Below the pieces are notes generated by a model. It was not told where the DNA came from, ran no database searches, and saw only the letters and a list, made by a program, of their open reading frames with translations. 64,000 nucleotides of DNA from Chloroflexota bacterium. GTDB taxonomy: Bacteria; Chloroflexota; Anaerolineae; UBA1429. The stretch is taken from positions 70,220-134,219 of the forward strand of contig DUUT01000054.1 of assembly GCA_012841405.1 (NCBI GenBank), read 5' to 3'. A program made the position numbers and the translations under genes. This document shows, piece by piece, positions 47,882-59,220 of this stretch; positions within the stretch are counted from its first letter, which is position 1; each line of letters begins with the position of its first letter.

Positions 47882-50551
47882 CTACGGCGCCACCCACGTC
47901 CCGTCGCCGCGCAACAGGCGGGCCACCCCCGCCCTCTGCACCAGGGTGCCCCCGTCGAACTCTTGCGATATGCCATCGATGGCGACCTCGGGGTCGAGGG
48001 CCCACCCCACCGCTTCCTGCACCTCGCCCACCAGGCACCAGATGCGACCGAACCCCCGTATCGGCTGGAGCCGTCCCTCCGATGGGTGCGCCTCGCAGCT
48101 CAGCTCGGGCATCGCCTCGTGCCATTCGTCGGTGTACCCTCGCCAGCTGCCATCCTGCGCAAAGACATAGATGACGGCGGACGAGCGGTGCCAGAGCAAC
48201 TCACCGCGCTCAAAGGGCTGCCAGGCCCAGATGCCAAAGACGGCGTCGGCGCGTGGGCAGCCCATCGCCTCGGCACCGAGTTGGGCGTAAGCGTCCTGCA
48301 GGCGTGGATCCACCTCCATGCTGCAGGGCTCTTCCCGCGTCGGTGTGGGGCTAATGACCGGCACCGGTGTGGGCGTTAGGGCGATGGTGGTGGCCGGGCG
48401 GGTTGGTGTGGCAGGTGTCGGTGGGGTCTCTGCGGCGGTGGGCGCGGTCTCGGGTGTGGCGCTGGCGGTGGGCGCCGGCGCCTGTAGGTTCGCGGGGCGC
48501 GGCGGGGCGGGCATGGCCACGTCCTGCACGACGAGGATGTCGCCCATGCCGTCTACCCCGGCGTAGACGAGGTTGGCGCTGGTGTCCACTGCCAGTGAGC
48601 GCACGCGGCCGTCCACCGTGATCTCGGCGGCCGTTCCCAAGGTGCGCGTATCGATGGCCACGAGGCGCGTGTCCGCCGCAGCGTCGTCAGGCGGTGTCAG
48701 GGCGAGCCACAGGTGCCGGGTGGTGCCGTTCAGCGCCGCCGCGCTGGGCCGCCTATCGAGCGGCACAAAGGCCACCTCCGCGAGCGTCTCGGCGTCGGTT
48801 ACCTGCAGGCCATAGCCAGCGAGATGGGCAACGGTGGCATAGAAGCGGTCCATGTCCGCATCGTAGAGGAGCTGCACGACGCCCAGGCGCCCGGGGGCGG
48901 GATCAGCTTGGCTAGCGGCGCCATCCGCGAGCAGCGCGGCGACGGTGCCGCCGCTGGTGCCCGGCACCCCACTGAACGCCAGCGCATAGGCACGCCCTCG
49001 GCGCGTATCGATGGTCACGCCCATCGGCGGCTCCTCCGTGGTGAGCGCCTGGATCGTCGCGATGCGCAGCGTCTCGGTGACGCCGGTCGCCGGGTCGACC
49101 AGTAGGTCCCCGGCATAGATCCGCTCCCGCGTCGCGTCCACCGTCAGGCCCATGGGGTTGCGGCCGGTGGGATAGCTGGCCGCCTCCTCGCCGCCGGGGT
49201 TCAGCAGCGCCAGGCGCGCCTCGGAGCGCAGCAGGACGGCGATCGCGTCACGATGCGGCAGCACGGCAACGGCGCCGGGGTGCCGTCCCACGTACCAGGC
49301 GCTACGCAAGCCGTCGGCGTCAAAGGCCAATACTCGATCGCTGCTGCTCACGGCAGCATAGAGGGCGCCGTGGACGGGATCAACCTCCAGGTCTTCGATG
49401 TGGGCCGAAAGGGGTATCGTTTCGCGCGCCTCCAGCCCGACCGCGTCGATGATGGTGACGCTATCGCTCTGGCGGTTGGCGACGTACAGGGCTCCCGAGG
49501 CGGCGTCGAGGACGAGGTGCTGGGGCTCGAGACCGACGGGGATGGACGCCAGCGGCTCCATCGCGGCACCGTCGACGACGAGCAGCGCATTGGCATGGGA
49601 GGACAGGAGGTAGACGCGCTCACCATCGGGCGCGGCGAGGGCCGCCGAGGGGTCGGGGGGCACGGGCAGGCGCCGCACCTCTGTCAGCGAGGCGGCGTCC
49701 AGGGCCACCAGGTAGGAGCTCCCTTCCTCGGGATCAAAGTGGTTGGTGTACACCCGGCTCCCGTCCACCGACACGGCGAGCGTGCCATAGCTGTTCAGCG
49801 TGATGTTGGCGATCTCGGAGAGGGTGGCGACGTCCACGGCGGTGGTGCGGTGGTGGCTGGCGACGTATAGGATGGCGCCATCGGCACTGGGGGCTATGGC
49901 GATGACGCTGCCGCTGGTGTCGAGCGATACCTCGCCCAGGCGCGTGCCGTCGTCGGTGGCCAGCAGGGAGATGCGCCGCCCCTCGGCTGACCCCACCCAT
50001 AGCCGCCCTCCGGCGACGGCCAGCGCACTGCCCGCCTCGGCAAGCTCCCAGGTGGCAACGACGGCGTCTTTCTCGAGCACCGCGACGGTCCGATCCGCGT
50101 GGCTCAGGACGAACACACGCCCCGAAGCGGGGTCGGCAGCCATGGCGCCGGGCAGGGCGCCCACCGGCACGACACGCTTGACCGCGTCGCCGGCGATGAC
50201 CGACACGTTGTGGGTACGCTGGTTGGCGACATAGACGCGGCCATCCAGGAGGGCCATGCCACTGGGGCGTTCCCCCCAGCCCGGCAGGTATGCGGTGACG
50301 TACGCGCTGATGACGGCCGGCTGTGTTAGGGGCGTGGCCGTCGGAAGTGGCGTGGGTACGTCAGCCGGTGCAGTGGACGTCGCGACCGGGGCGACGGTGG
50401 CCGTCGGAGCCACCCTCACGGACCACCACGTCGCCGTGGGCGCGGGAGCCTGAGCGGCAGGGCGGCCGCAGGCCACCAGGGCGGTCAGCAGGACAAGCAG
50501 CAGGATGTGCGGCGTGCGGCGCGGTGTCCGGGGCAACGGTGTGTTGTCCAA
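47882..50551 (-). CDS. YVTN-type beta-propeller lipoprotein
   Basis: Lipobox ILLLVLLTALVAC, repeated VYVANQRTHNVSVI-like blades. Likely TTG start at 50551 (GGAGGGC upstream) rather than GTG 50605, which lies inside a repeat. Confidence 0.8.
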   Translation of the reverse strand: MDNTPLPRTPRRTPHILLLVLLTALVACGRPAAQAPAPTATWWSVRVAPTATVAPVATSTAPADVPTPLPTATPLTQPAVISAYVTAYLPGWGERPSGMALLDGRVYVANQRTHNVSVIAGDAVKRVVPVGALPGAMAADPASGRVFVLSHADRTVAVLEKDAVVATWELAEAGSALAVAGGRLWVGSAEGRRISLLATDDGTRLGEVSLDTSGSVIAIAPSADGAILYVASHHRTTAVDVATLSEIANITLNSYGTLAVSVDGSRVYTNHFDPEEGSSYLVALDAASLTEVRRLPVPPDPSAALAAPDGERVYLLSSHANALLVVDGAAMEPLASIPVGLEPQHLVLDAASGALYVANRQSDSVTIIDAVGLEARETIPLSAHIEDLEVDPVHGALYAAVSSSDRVLAFDADGLRSAWYVGRHPGAVAVLPHRDAIAVLLRSEARLALLNPGGEEAASYPTGRNPMGLTVDATRERIYAGDLLVDPATGVTETLRIATIQALTTEEPPMGVTIDTRRGRAYALAFSGVPGTSGGTVAALLADGAASQADPAPGRLGVVQLLYDADMDRFYATVAHLAGYGLQVTDAETLAEVAFVPLDRRPSAAALNGTTRHLWLALTPPDDAAADTRLVAIDTRTLGTAAEITVDGRVRSLAVDTSANLVYAGVDGMGDILVVQDVAMPAPPRPANLQAPAPTASATPETAPTAAETPPTPATPTRPATTIALTPTPVPVISPTPTREEPCSMEVDPRLQDAYAQLGAEAMGCPRADAVFGIWAWQPFERGELLWHRSSAVIYVFAQDGSWRGYTDEWHEAMPELSCEAHPSEGRLQPIRGFGRIWCLVGEVQEAVGWALDPEVAIDGISQEFDGGTLVQRAGVARLLRGDGTWVAP

Positions 50552-50592
50552 CGTGCCCTCCGGGGCGTGGGGCGGTGTGGGCGGCCTAGGTA

Positions 50593-50720
50593 GTGTTTGG
50601 AACACGGGCCACAGCGTCGTTCTGAGCGTGGCGAGAAACCCTGTCGATGGGTGTCAAGGCCCCTCGCTTACGCTCGGGGCGACGTCGTTTCTACGTCGGG
50701 TGCGTTCTTGAAACATGGCC
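50593..50720 (+). repeat. Interspersed MITE-like repeat, copy 3
   Basis: GTGTTTGGAACACGGGCCACAGCGTCGTTCTGAGCGTGGCGAGAAACC...TTGAAACATGGCC; GGCCTAGG on both flanks (50583-50590, 50717-50724). Confidence 0.85.
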
Positions 50721-51844
50721 TAGGTGGACGCGGCTTCTTCATCGAGGCGTCGGGCGATGTCGATCAGTCTGTCCACACTGGCGCTGGTGATGGGGTTGGG
50801 CGGCAGGAAGGCGCACGGCGCCTGGGAGCGCGTCGATGTCTCGAACGTGCCGATGCGGCGGGCCAGGTCGACGATCTCGGTTTTGTCCATGCCGATGAGG
50901 GGGCGGAGGATCGGCTTTTCGATGCCGTAGGAGACGACCTCCATGTTGGGCAGTGTCTGGCTGGCCACCTGCCCGAGAGCGTCACCCATGACGATACCGT
51001 GGGCGTTGAGCTCGACCGCCACCTTGACTGCCGCCTGCAGCAGTGCCCGCTTGCAGAACAGGCAGGTCCAGCGCTCCTCGCCGATGGCGTGCAGCCGCTC
51101 GGCGATGGGGCCTACGGCCTCGGCGTGGCTGCGGATAATGGGTTTGAGCTGCCAGCCATAGGAGTAGCGCTCGAGCACGGCGATGTTGTCCAGCACCTTG
51201 GCCGTCTCCTCATCGCTCGTCGCCAAATGGAGCGGGATGACGCCGCAGCCTCGCTTCATCATCATCCAGGCGGCGACGGGCGAATCGATGCCCCCAGACA
51301 GCAGTGCAACGACGCGCCCCTCGGTGCCGACGGGCAGACCTCCCGGCGCCGGAACGACGCGACCGTAGACGAGGGCGGCATCCACCCCTACCTCGACGCC
51401 GATGGTGACGTCGGCGTTGTTCGACAGATCCACCCGCCCGTTGGTTGCCTCGACGATGGCCTCGCCGGCGATGCGGTCGATCTCGGGCGAGATGTGGGGA
51501 AACGTCTTGTCCGAGCGGCGGGCGCGCACCCGGAACGAGACGTTGGGCCCGACGCCCGCGGCGCGAGCCTGACGCACGCACTCCTCGGCGATGGCGCCCA
51601 TCTCCCGGGCGACCTCGGCGACAGGGCTGAGCGACACGAGGCCAAAGACGCGGCTCAGGGGGTCGAGGGCGGCCTCGACGTCATCGGTGCGCACGTGGAT
51701 ACGGCTGCCGATGGAGCGCACCTCGCCACGCACGCCGTGCGCCTTGAGGGCGGCGCGCGCATTGCGCCTCAGCTGACGGAGGAACGTGCCGCGATTGCGC
51801 CCCTTGAGGGCGACCTCACCATAGCGGAGCAACACTAGACCCAT
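50720..51844 (-). CDS. thiI: tRNA 4-thiouridine synthetase
   Basis: VLLRYGEVALKGRNRGTFLRQLRRNARAAL; VALLSGGIDSPVAAWMMMKRG PP-loop. Confidence 0.92.
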   Translation of the reverse strand: MGLVLLRYGEVALKGRNRGTFLRQLRRNARAALKAHGVRGEVRSIGSRIHVRTDDVEAALDPLSRVFGLVSLSPVAEVAREMGAIAEECVRQARAAGVGPNVSFRVRARRSDKTFPHISPEIDRIAGEAIVEATNGRVDLSNNADVTIGVEVGVDAALVYGRVVPAPGGLPVGTEGRVVALLSGGIDSPVAAWMMMKRGCGVIPLHLATSDEETAKVLDNIAVLERYSYGWQLKPIIRSHAEAVGPIAERLHAIGEERWTCLFCKRALLQAAVKVAVELNAHGIVMGDALGQVASQTLPNMEVVSYGIEKPILRPLIGMDKTEIVDLARRIGTFETSTRSQAPCAFLPPNPITSASVDRLIDIARRLDEEAAST

Positions 51845-51950
51845 CGCACCACCGTCCCGCATGCAGACCAACTCCCTTTGATTATACCGCCCGGTCTGGG
51901 GAGGGTCAATCGCGCTGCCCGGGGGTGTACAGGTGGATGCGTGCCGTGCC

Positions 51951-52892
51951 TCAGGTGGTGGCGGCGCGCTGCCCGATGCGTTTCTCGAGCGCGCGGCGCG
52001 CCTGCCACTGCTCCCACACCACGAGGAGCGGGACAGCGAAAAAGAGGGACGAGTAGGTGCCGACCACCATGCCGACGGCCATGATCGTCATGAACTGGCG
52101 GATCGTCACCCCTCCGAAGAGGATGATGGCGACCATGACAAAGATGGCGTTGAGCTGCGTTGCCAGGGAGCGGTGCAGCGTCTCGAGCAGGCTACGGTTG
52201 ACGATGGTCTCATAGTCCTCGCTGCGACTCCGCCCGATGTTCTCCCGGATGCGGTCAAAGACGACGATCACGTCTTGCACCGAAAAGCCGATGACGGTGA
52301 GGGCGGCGGTGAGGAACAGCGAGTCGACCTCCCAGCCGGCGACGAGCCCCAGGACGCTGGCGATGCCGAGCAGCACGAGGACGTCGTGGAGCATCTTGAC
52401 GATGGCGCAGACGCCGTAGCGCAGGGCGTTGGGTACGTTGCGATAGGCAAAGGCGATGAATGCCAGGATGGCGGCCGACGTCGCCAGGATGGCCAGTCCA
52501 GCGGAGCGCGTCGTCTCGCGACCGACGGTGGGGCCGACACTCTCAAAGCGCAGCTCCGTCGCCGTGCCAAAGCGCTCCTCGAGCGTTGCGACGATGGCCT
52601 CTTTGGCTTCGACCTCCATGGGCTTGGCGCGGATGACGACGTTCTCGTCGCTGCCAATGGTCTGTACGGTGGTATCAGCGAACCCGGCGCCGGTAAACAC
52701 GGCGCGCACATCCTCGACCGCCACGGGCTGCTCGAAACTCAGCTCGAGCAACGAGCCGCCGGTAAAGTCGATGCTCAGGCGCAGTGGCGCGCCCAGGGTG
52801 GCCGTCGAATAGATCATCGCCACCAGGCCCGGGATGATGAGCAGGGCGGAGATGAGAAAGTACCAGCGTCGCTTCTGAATCAGGGTGAACAT
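51951..52892 (-). CDS. secF: Protein translocase subunit SecF
   Basis: LRLSIDFTGGSLLELSF ... VGPTVGRETTRSAGLAIL ... VIVVFDRIREN. Confidence 0.93.
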   Translation of the reverse strand: MFTLIQKRRWYFLISALLIIPGLVAMIYSTATLGAPLRLSIDFTGGSLLELSFEQPVAVEDVRAVFTGAGFADTTVQTIGSDENVVIRAKPMEVEAKEAIVATLEERFGTATELRFESVGPTVGRETTRSAGLAILATSAAILAFIAFAYRNVPNALRYGVCAIVKMLHDVLVLLGIASVLGLVAGWEVDSLFLTAALTVIGFSVQDVIVVFDRIRENIGRSRSEDYETIVNRSLLETLHRSLATQLNAIFVMVAIILFGGVTIRQFMTIMAVGMVVGTYSSLFFAVPLLVVWEQWQARRALEKRIGQRAATT

Positions 52893-52911
52893 GGAACCCT
52901 CCTCGCCTCCG

Positions 52912-54270
52912 CTAGATGCCCAACAGCCACTTTTTGTCGCGCAGGCTATCGCCTGCGATGGCGACGGTGGCGCGCATAAACGTACGCGTGACGACCACCG
53001 CGGTGAACATGCTCACCAGCACGCCCAGCGCCAGTGTCAGGGCAAAGCCTTTGACCATGCTGGCGCCAAAGCTATTGCCAAAGAGGAACAGGATGGCGCA
53101 GGTGATCCAGGTGGAGACGTTCGAATCCAGGATGGACGTCCAGGCGCGCCGAAAGCCCGCTTCCACGGCGCGGCCCAGGGTACGCCCGTGCCGCAGCTCC
53201 TCACGCATGCGCTCAAAGATGAGGATGTTGGCATCCACGGCCATGCCCACGGAGAGCAAAAAGCCGGCAATCCCGGGCAATGTGAGGGTGACGGGGATCA
53301 GCTTGAACAGCGCCAGCGTGAGCACGGCATAGATGAGCAACGCCAGGTCGGCCAACAGACCGGGCAAGCGGTAATAGACGAGCATAAAGAGCAGCACAAC
53401 GATGATGCCGATGGTGCCGGCCCGGATGCTGCGCTGCACCGAATCCTGGCCCAGGGTTGGGCCCACGGCACGCGTATCAATGACCTTGAGAGGGATGGGC
53501 AGGGCGCCGTAGCGTAGCTGCAGCACCGTGGCCTTGGCCTCATCCACCGTAAAGTTGCCGGTGATCTGGCCGCGCCCTTCGGGGATGGCCCCGTCGATGC
53601 GCGGGCAGGAGATGATCGTCTTGTCCAGGGCGATAGCCAGGTAGCGGCCGATGTTGTTGGCGGTGTGCTCCGCAAAGATGCGCGCGCCCTCATCGTCCAG
53701 CTCGAAGGCGATGACGGGGAAACCCGTCGGGTCAAACTCGACCTGAGCGTTGCGCAGGTTCTTGCCAGTGAGCACGGTATGGTACACGGTCTCGGTATCC
53801 GTGACGGTCTCGCCCGCCTCGGCGGAGGTGGCCATGTCGGTGGTGACCACCGTTCCCGGCGGGAGGAACTGGGCGCCGGTATCGACCCACTCCATCAGGC
53901 CGGTCTCGCGTAGGTTGGCGATGGCCTGCTCGGGGTCCTCGATGCCGGGAAGCTCGACGAGGATGCGTCGGTTGCCGATGCCCTGGACTACCGGCTCGGT
54001 GACGCCGAGTCCATTGACGCGGCTCTCAACGATCTTGCGCGCCGCGGCCATGGATTCCGCATCGACGGCTTGGTCCTCCGGGACGTCAGCCTCGAGGAGG
54101 ACCTGCATTCCACCCTGAAGGTCAAGCCCCTGGTGGACACGGATGTCGCGGGTGATGCTCTTGTCGCCCAGCTGCAGGTGGATGCCAGGGTTCGAGGGCA
54201 ACGACACCCAGATCGCGACGGCGGCGACCACCACGATCAAGATGAGCAACCGTATGTCGCGCTGCTGCAT
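52912..54270 (-). CDS. secD: Protein translocase subunit SecD
   Basis: IRVHQGLDLQGGMQVLLEAD ... SRVNGLGVTEPVVQGIGNRRILVELPGIEDPEQA ... AVDANILIFERMREEL. Confidence 0.95.
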   Translation of the reverse strand: MQQRDIRLLILIVVVAAVAIWVSLPSNPGIHLQLGDKSITRDIRVHQGLDLQGGMQVLLEADVPEDQAVDAESMAAARKIVESRVNGLGVTEPVVQGIGNRRILVELPGIEDPEQAIANLRETGLMEWVDTGAQFLPPGTVVTTDMATSAEAGETVTDTETVYHTVLTGKNLRNAQVEFDPTGFPVIAFELDDEGARIFAEHTANNIGRYLAIALDKTIISCPRIDGAIPEGRGQITGNFTVDEAKATVLQLRYGALPIPLKVIDTRAVGPTLGQDSVQRSIRAGTIGIIVVLLFMLVYYRLPGLLADLALLIYAVLTLALFKLIPVTLTLPGIAGFLLSVGMAVDANILIFERMREELRHGRTLGRAVEAGFRRAWTSILDSNVSTWITCAILFLFGNSFGASMVKGFALTLALGVLVSMFTAVVVTRTFMRATVAIAGDSLRDKKWLLGI

Positions 54271-54352
54271 GCTCTTCTCCTATGGAACGGATCTCGGTAC
54301 GGTCGTGCGCCGACGCCGTCGATACCGTGGTATGGGCAAGGCCTGAGACCGG

Positions 54353-54474
54353 GCAAAGAAAAACACCCACGATGGGTGTCCTGGCTGACTCCAGTCCCGG
54401 CGTCACCGGGGGCACTCGTTGCGATAGAGCAGCGTGCCCACCGCCCCATTATAAGTGGGCAAAGTGAGGTGTCA
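54353..54474 (-). promoter_or_regulatory. secDF leader: TTGACA-16-TATAAT promoter (54447-54474), stem-loop region and intrinsic terminator ACACCCA-TCG-TGGGTGTTTTTCTTTG (54353-54378)
   Basis: Minus-strand reading; about 60 nt of hairpin-forming leader between promoter and terminator, which lies upstream of the secD start. Confidence 0.7.
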
Positions 54475-54516
54475 AACACTGGGCAGAGCACACGGCATGA
54501 CGCCGGTGGAGCGCCG

Positions 54517-54981
54517 CTAGGGGGCACCGTCCGAGGCAGCGGGTGTAGGGGCGATGCCGAGCGCACGGAGCGCACGGACCACTCGAGCGAACACCTCCTC
54601 TTCGCTGAGATCCTCCGTGGGCAGGTACAGGTCGCTGTGACGCCGGGCGTGCTCCAACCGACGGCGCTGCTCGTCGAGATAGTCCTGGTCAAAGTCGGTG
54701 CGGCGCCGTGCGAGGAGTGCGGGCAGAGAGACGTCGAGGTAGATGAGCGCCTCTGGGCGGGCGAGGCGGCGCCACATATCGGGCACGTACGAGTGCTCCT
54801 GGGCAGGCTGCCAGGCGTCATAGCCGGCCGCCCGCAGCCGAGCAACGAGCACACTTTTGCCCGACGCGCAGGGCCCCACCACGGCCACGCGCCCAGCGAC
54901 GGGCGTGGGATGTGGCTCAGGGGCCTGCGGGCCCCCCGCTCTCCCTCGCGGCCGATCTGCGGCCGGTGATCGACCGGCCAT
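54517..54981 (-). CDS. P-loop nucleotide-kinase-like ATPase
   Basis: GRVAVVGPCASGKSVLVARLRAAGYDAWQPAQEHSYVPDMW; kinase-like DVSLPALLARRRTDFDQDYLDEQRRRLEHAR. Confidence 0.65.
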   Translation of the reverse strand: MAGRSPAADRPRGRAGGPQAPEPHPTPVAGRVAVVGPCASGKSVLVARLRAAGYDAWQPAQEHSYVPDMWRRLARPEALIYLDVSLPALLARRRTDFDQDYLDEQRRRLEHARRHSDLYLPTEDLSEEEVFARVVRALRALGIAPTPAASDGAP

Positions 54982-55000
54982 GGGCGCCTCCCTCCACTCT

Positions 55001-55702
55001 TTACACCGGAAAGCTCACCGTAAAGCGCCGTGCGCCATGGGGGACGTCTTCGGGGAGCACCGCGGCCACTACGACGGACACGTCGTCGCCAGGGCGGTAA
55101 TCGTCGGCGGCGAGTGCCGCATCGAGGAGGGCGTCCGCCAGCCCCTGCGCCGACAGGCGTCGCGCCGCGAGTGTCGCCAGTAGCGTCGGTACAGCGAGCG
55201 TCCGTCCGTGACGGATGCCCGCCTCCAGCAGCCCGTCCGATGCGGCTACGACGTACGTCTCGGCCTCGATTGGCAGCTCGACGATCACGGGCTTGGTGCT
55301 CACGCGGATGCCGATGGATTCGCTCTCTGCATCCAGCGTCTGCACCTCGATACCGCGGACCACAAACGCGGGGCAGTGAGCATTGCGCGAGACCACCAGG
55401 GTGCGGCTCGCCAGGTCCACAGAGATGATCTGGAGCTCGGCGGATACGCGGCCGCTGCGGTGCGTGCGCAAATAGTCATGGGCGGCGCGGGCGGCGGCGC
55501 CGTCGCGCACCCCCTCTCCCAGAAGTGAGATGGCCTTCCGGGCGACGATGTTGCTGACAATCTTGGCGCCGCGGCCGCTGCTCTGGCCGTCGACGAGCAC
55601 GATCGACAGGCCGCCGTGGGGGCGTTCGATCATTTCGACGGTGTCGCCGCTTTCGCTCGTCGCGTACTTGGCTACCTTGGCTACGCCGACCTCGATGTGC
55701 AC
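55001..55702 (-). CDS. SpoIIE/PP2C-like serine phosphatase domain protein
   Basis: GTG start gives VHIEVGVAKVAKYATSESGDTVEMIERPHGGLSIVLVDGQSSGRGAKIVSNIVA ... VVAASDGLLEAGIRHGR ... DDVSVVVA. Confidence 0.75.
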   Translation of the reverse strand: MHIEVGVAKVAKYATSESGDTVEMIERPHGGLSIVLVDGQSSGRGAKIVSNIVARKAISLLGEGVRDGAAARAAHDYLRTHRSGRVSAELQIISVDLASRTLVVSRNAHCPAFVVRGIEVQTLDAESESIGIRVSTKPVIVELPIEAETYVVAASDGLLEAGIRHGRTLAVPTLLATLAARRLSAQGLADALLDAALAADDYRPGDDVSVVVAAVLPEDVPHGARRFTVSFPV

Positions 55703-55960
55703 GGTGTCTCTGCTCCGCTGGGGGTGGTACGTACGGTGTGATTGTACCACAGGGCGCGGAGCGGCGGGAAACAGCCGCTCCGCGACCCTCAATGCGTGGC
55801 GGATGATCGGTGGTGCCCGCTGCCGGACGGCCTTGACATGCCCAATGCCCGACCTATAATCGGAGCCGCTCTCGGGCCATGACGGGCGCGGGAGCAGCCT
55901 GGCACATACTGCGAACTGCTGTCGGTCATTGACACCGCCAAGAAGCTGAGGGAGTATCTC

Positions 55961-56857
55961 ATGGAAGCCAAAACGATCGGGTTCATCGGACTGGGGATCA
56001 TGGGCGCGCCCATGTCGGGGCACTTGATGAAGGCGGGGCACAAGGTCATTGCCTATGACGTGGTGCCCGCGGCCATCGAGCGCGTGGTGGGGATGGGCGC
56101 CACCGCCGGTGCGTCTCCTCAGGCTGTGGCGGCCCAATCGGACGTGGTGATCTCGATGGTGCCCGATTCGCCCGACGTGGAAAAGGTCTATCTGGCCGAG
56201 GACGGTGTGCTGGCGGGCGCCAAGCCTGGCACCCTGCTGCTCGACATGTCGACCATCTCGCCGGTGACGGCGCAAAAGGTTGCAGAGGAGGCGGCCAAGA
56301 AGGGCTGCCCCATGCTCGATGCCCCGGTGAGCGGTGGGGAGGTCGGTGCCAAGGAGGCGACGCTGTCCATCATGGTGGGCGGCGATCCGCAGGTGTTCGA
56401 GCAGGCCGTGCCGATCCTCGAGGTGATGGGCAAGCCCACCTATTGCGGCGCCTCTGGCGCGGGGCAGACGGTCAAGGCGTGCAACCAGATCCAGGTGGCC
56501 ATGAACTTTATCGGCATGGCGGAGGCGCTGGTGCTGGGCGCCAAGGCGGGGGTTGACCCCGAGATCATCATCAAGGTGCTGAGTGCGGGCTATGCCCAGA
56601 CGCGCGTGATGGACGTGCGCGGGCCGCGGGCGCTCCAGGGGGACTATGCTCCGGGGTTCAAGGCCCGGTTCCACTATAAGGACCTCAACATCATCCGCGA
56701 GACGGCGCGCGCTTACGGCGCCAGTCTTCCGGCGTCGGCGCTGGCCCACGAGCTGTTCACGGCCATGATCGCCAACGGTTGGGGCGAGCTCGATCACTCG
56801 GCGGTCGTCAAGGTGATCGAAAAGCTGAGCAATGCCGAGGTGCCGGTAAAGCGGTAG
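55961..56857 (+). CDS. NAD-binding beta-hydroxyacid dehydrogenase (2-hydroxy-3-oxopropionate reductase-like)
   Basis: IGFIGLGIMGAPMSGHLMKAGH, LDAPVSGGEVGAKEATLSIMVGG, GQTVKACNQIQVA. Confidence 0.9.
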   Translation: MEAKTIGFIGLGIMGAPMSGHLMKAGHKVIAYDVVPAAIERVVGMGATAGASPQAVAAQSDVVISMVPDSPDVEKVYLAEDGVLAGAKPGTLLLDMSTISPVTAQKVAEEAAKKGCPMLDAPVSGGEVGAKEATLSIMVGGDPQVFEQAVPILEVMGKPTYCGASGAGQTVKACNQIQVAMNFIGMAEALVLGAKAGVDPEIIIKVLSAGYAQTRVMDVRGPRALQGDYAPGFKARFHYKDLNIIRETARAYGASLPASALAHELFTAMIANGWGELDHSAVVKVIEKLSNAEVPVKR

Positions 56858-56881
56858 CGGCGGTACGATCGGTGTGCACAC

Positions 56882-56915
56882 GAGGGGTCGGGTCTGCGCC
56901 CGGCCCCTCTTTTTT
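56882..56915 (+). terminator. Intrinsic terminator GAGGGGTCGGG-TCTGCG-CCCGGCCCCTC-TTTTTT
   Basis: 11-bp stem (one T/G wobble) followed by T6. Confidence 0.88.
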
Positions 56916-57067
56916 CCTGGTGCGTCACTCGGCGTGTCTGAGGGCTGCGCGGCAGGGAGGATCTCCCGTTACCCTCTGGGGACGCGCAACTGCGCTGCGA
57001 AACGCGATCAGAGCCCTCTGGCCGCACTGCGGACCCCGCCGTCCGCGGGCGACGTTGGGGAGATGCG

Positions 57068-57873
57068 CTACCGTGACATCGCCCCCCGCAGCGAGGCGAC
57101 ATAAGCCCGCAGCGCGGCGGGTCCCTCGGCGGCCTTTTCCACCACAGCGCTGCCAACGATGATGCCGTCGGCCAACGGCGCGAGGGCACGCGCCTCCTCA
57201 GGCCGCGCGGCGTCCGCTTCCACGGCGATGGGCGTGCGGCCACACTGGCGTGCTGTGGCCAGCTGGTGCCGCAGGGCATCGGTCACCGTCGCGGCAGCGT
57301 TCCTGACGTCCAGCGGCGACTGAACGTAGAGGAAGCCCTGCGTCTGGGAGGCGATGCGCGCCACGCGCTCGGGCGGCGTCGTCGGCGAGGTGCAGTAGAC
57401 GAGCGCCAGCTCCCGCTGCTCGCATGCACACTGCAGCGGCTGGGCCTCCTCGGGGGGCAGGTCGGGCACGATGAGGCCCTCTACCCCCGCCGCGGCGCAG
57501 GCATCGACCCATTCCTCCAGGCCAAAGGCGACGATGGGGTTGGCATAGCTCGTGAGCAGCACGGGCGCCGTGAGGCCATCCGCGCGCAACTGCGCGACCG
57601 TCTCTGGACAGGAGCGGGGGGTTACGCCGGCCTGCAGGGCCGCGTGACCGGCGCGCTGGACCGCGGGACCATCGGCCACGGGATCGGAAAAGGGCACCCC
57701 CAAGACGATGACATCGGCGCCCCCTGCCTGGAGGGCCAGGACGACGCCATGGGTCGCTTCCGGGGAGGGCCAGCCGGTGGTCACGTAGGTGACGAGTGCG
57801 CAGCGCCCCTCGGCCTGCGCGCGCTCAAAGGCCGCCGAGATGGCAGCGGCTCCTGTGCTGCGTGTGGTGGTCG

Positions 57874-57877
<4 letters not shown>
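57068..57877 (-). CDS. trpA: Tryptophan synthase alpha subunit
   Basis: [52 protein letters not shown]; overlaps trpB by 4 nt. Confidence 0.93.
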
Positions 57878-59109
<1,232 letters not shown>

Positions 59110-59220
59110 AGCGTCAGGCTCCTTCTACGCATTCCATGCGGTGGGGCTGTCCGGCCAAAGCCGCGTCACCAGCGCCGACCAGGGTGCGGCCGGCGGTAGG
59201 GAACGGCGGGAATTCAGTAC

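Noticed and set aside
50552-50605. GTG start of the YVTN propeller gene inside repeat copy 3
   Set aside because: A TTG start at 50551 has a good Shine-Dalgarno and sits at a sensible distance from the lipoprotein signal peptide.
54378-54440. Cobalamin riboswitch, suggested by AGUCAGCCAGGACACC resembling the 3' B12-box region
   Set aside because: The leader between promoter and terminator is too short for a B12 aptamer and other conserved elements are missing.
54237-54854. 205-aa ORF running through the secD leader, with internal ATG (MGRWARCSIATS...) as a possible leader peptide
   Set aside because: No ribosome-binding site, crosses the intrinsic terminator, and its composition is non-coding-like.
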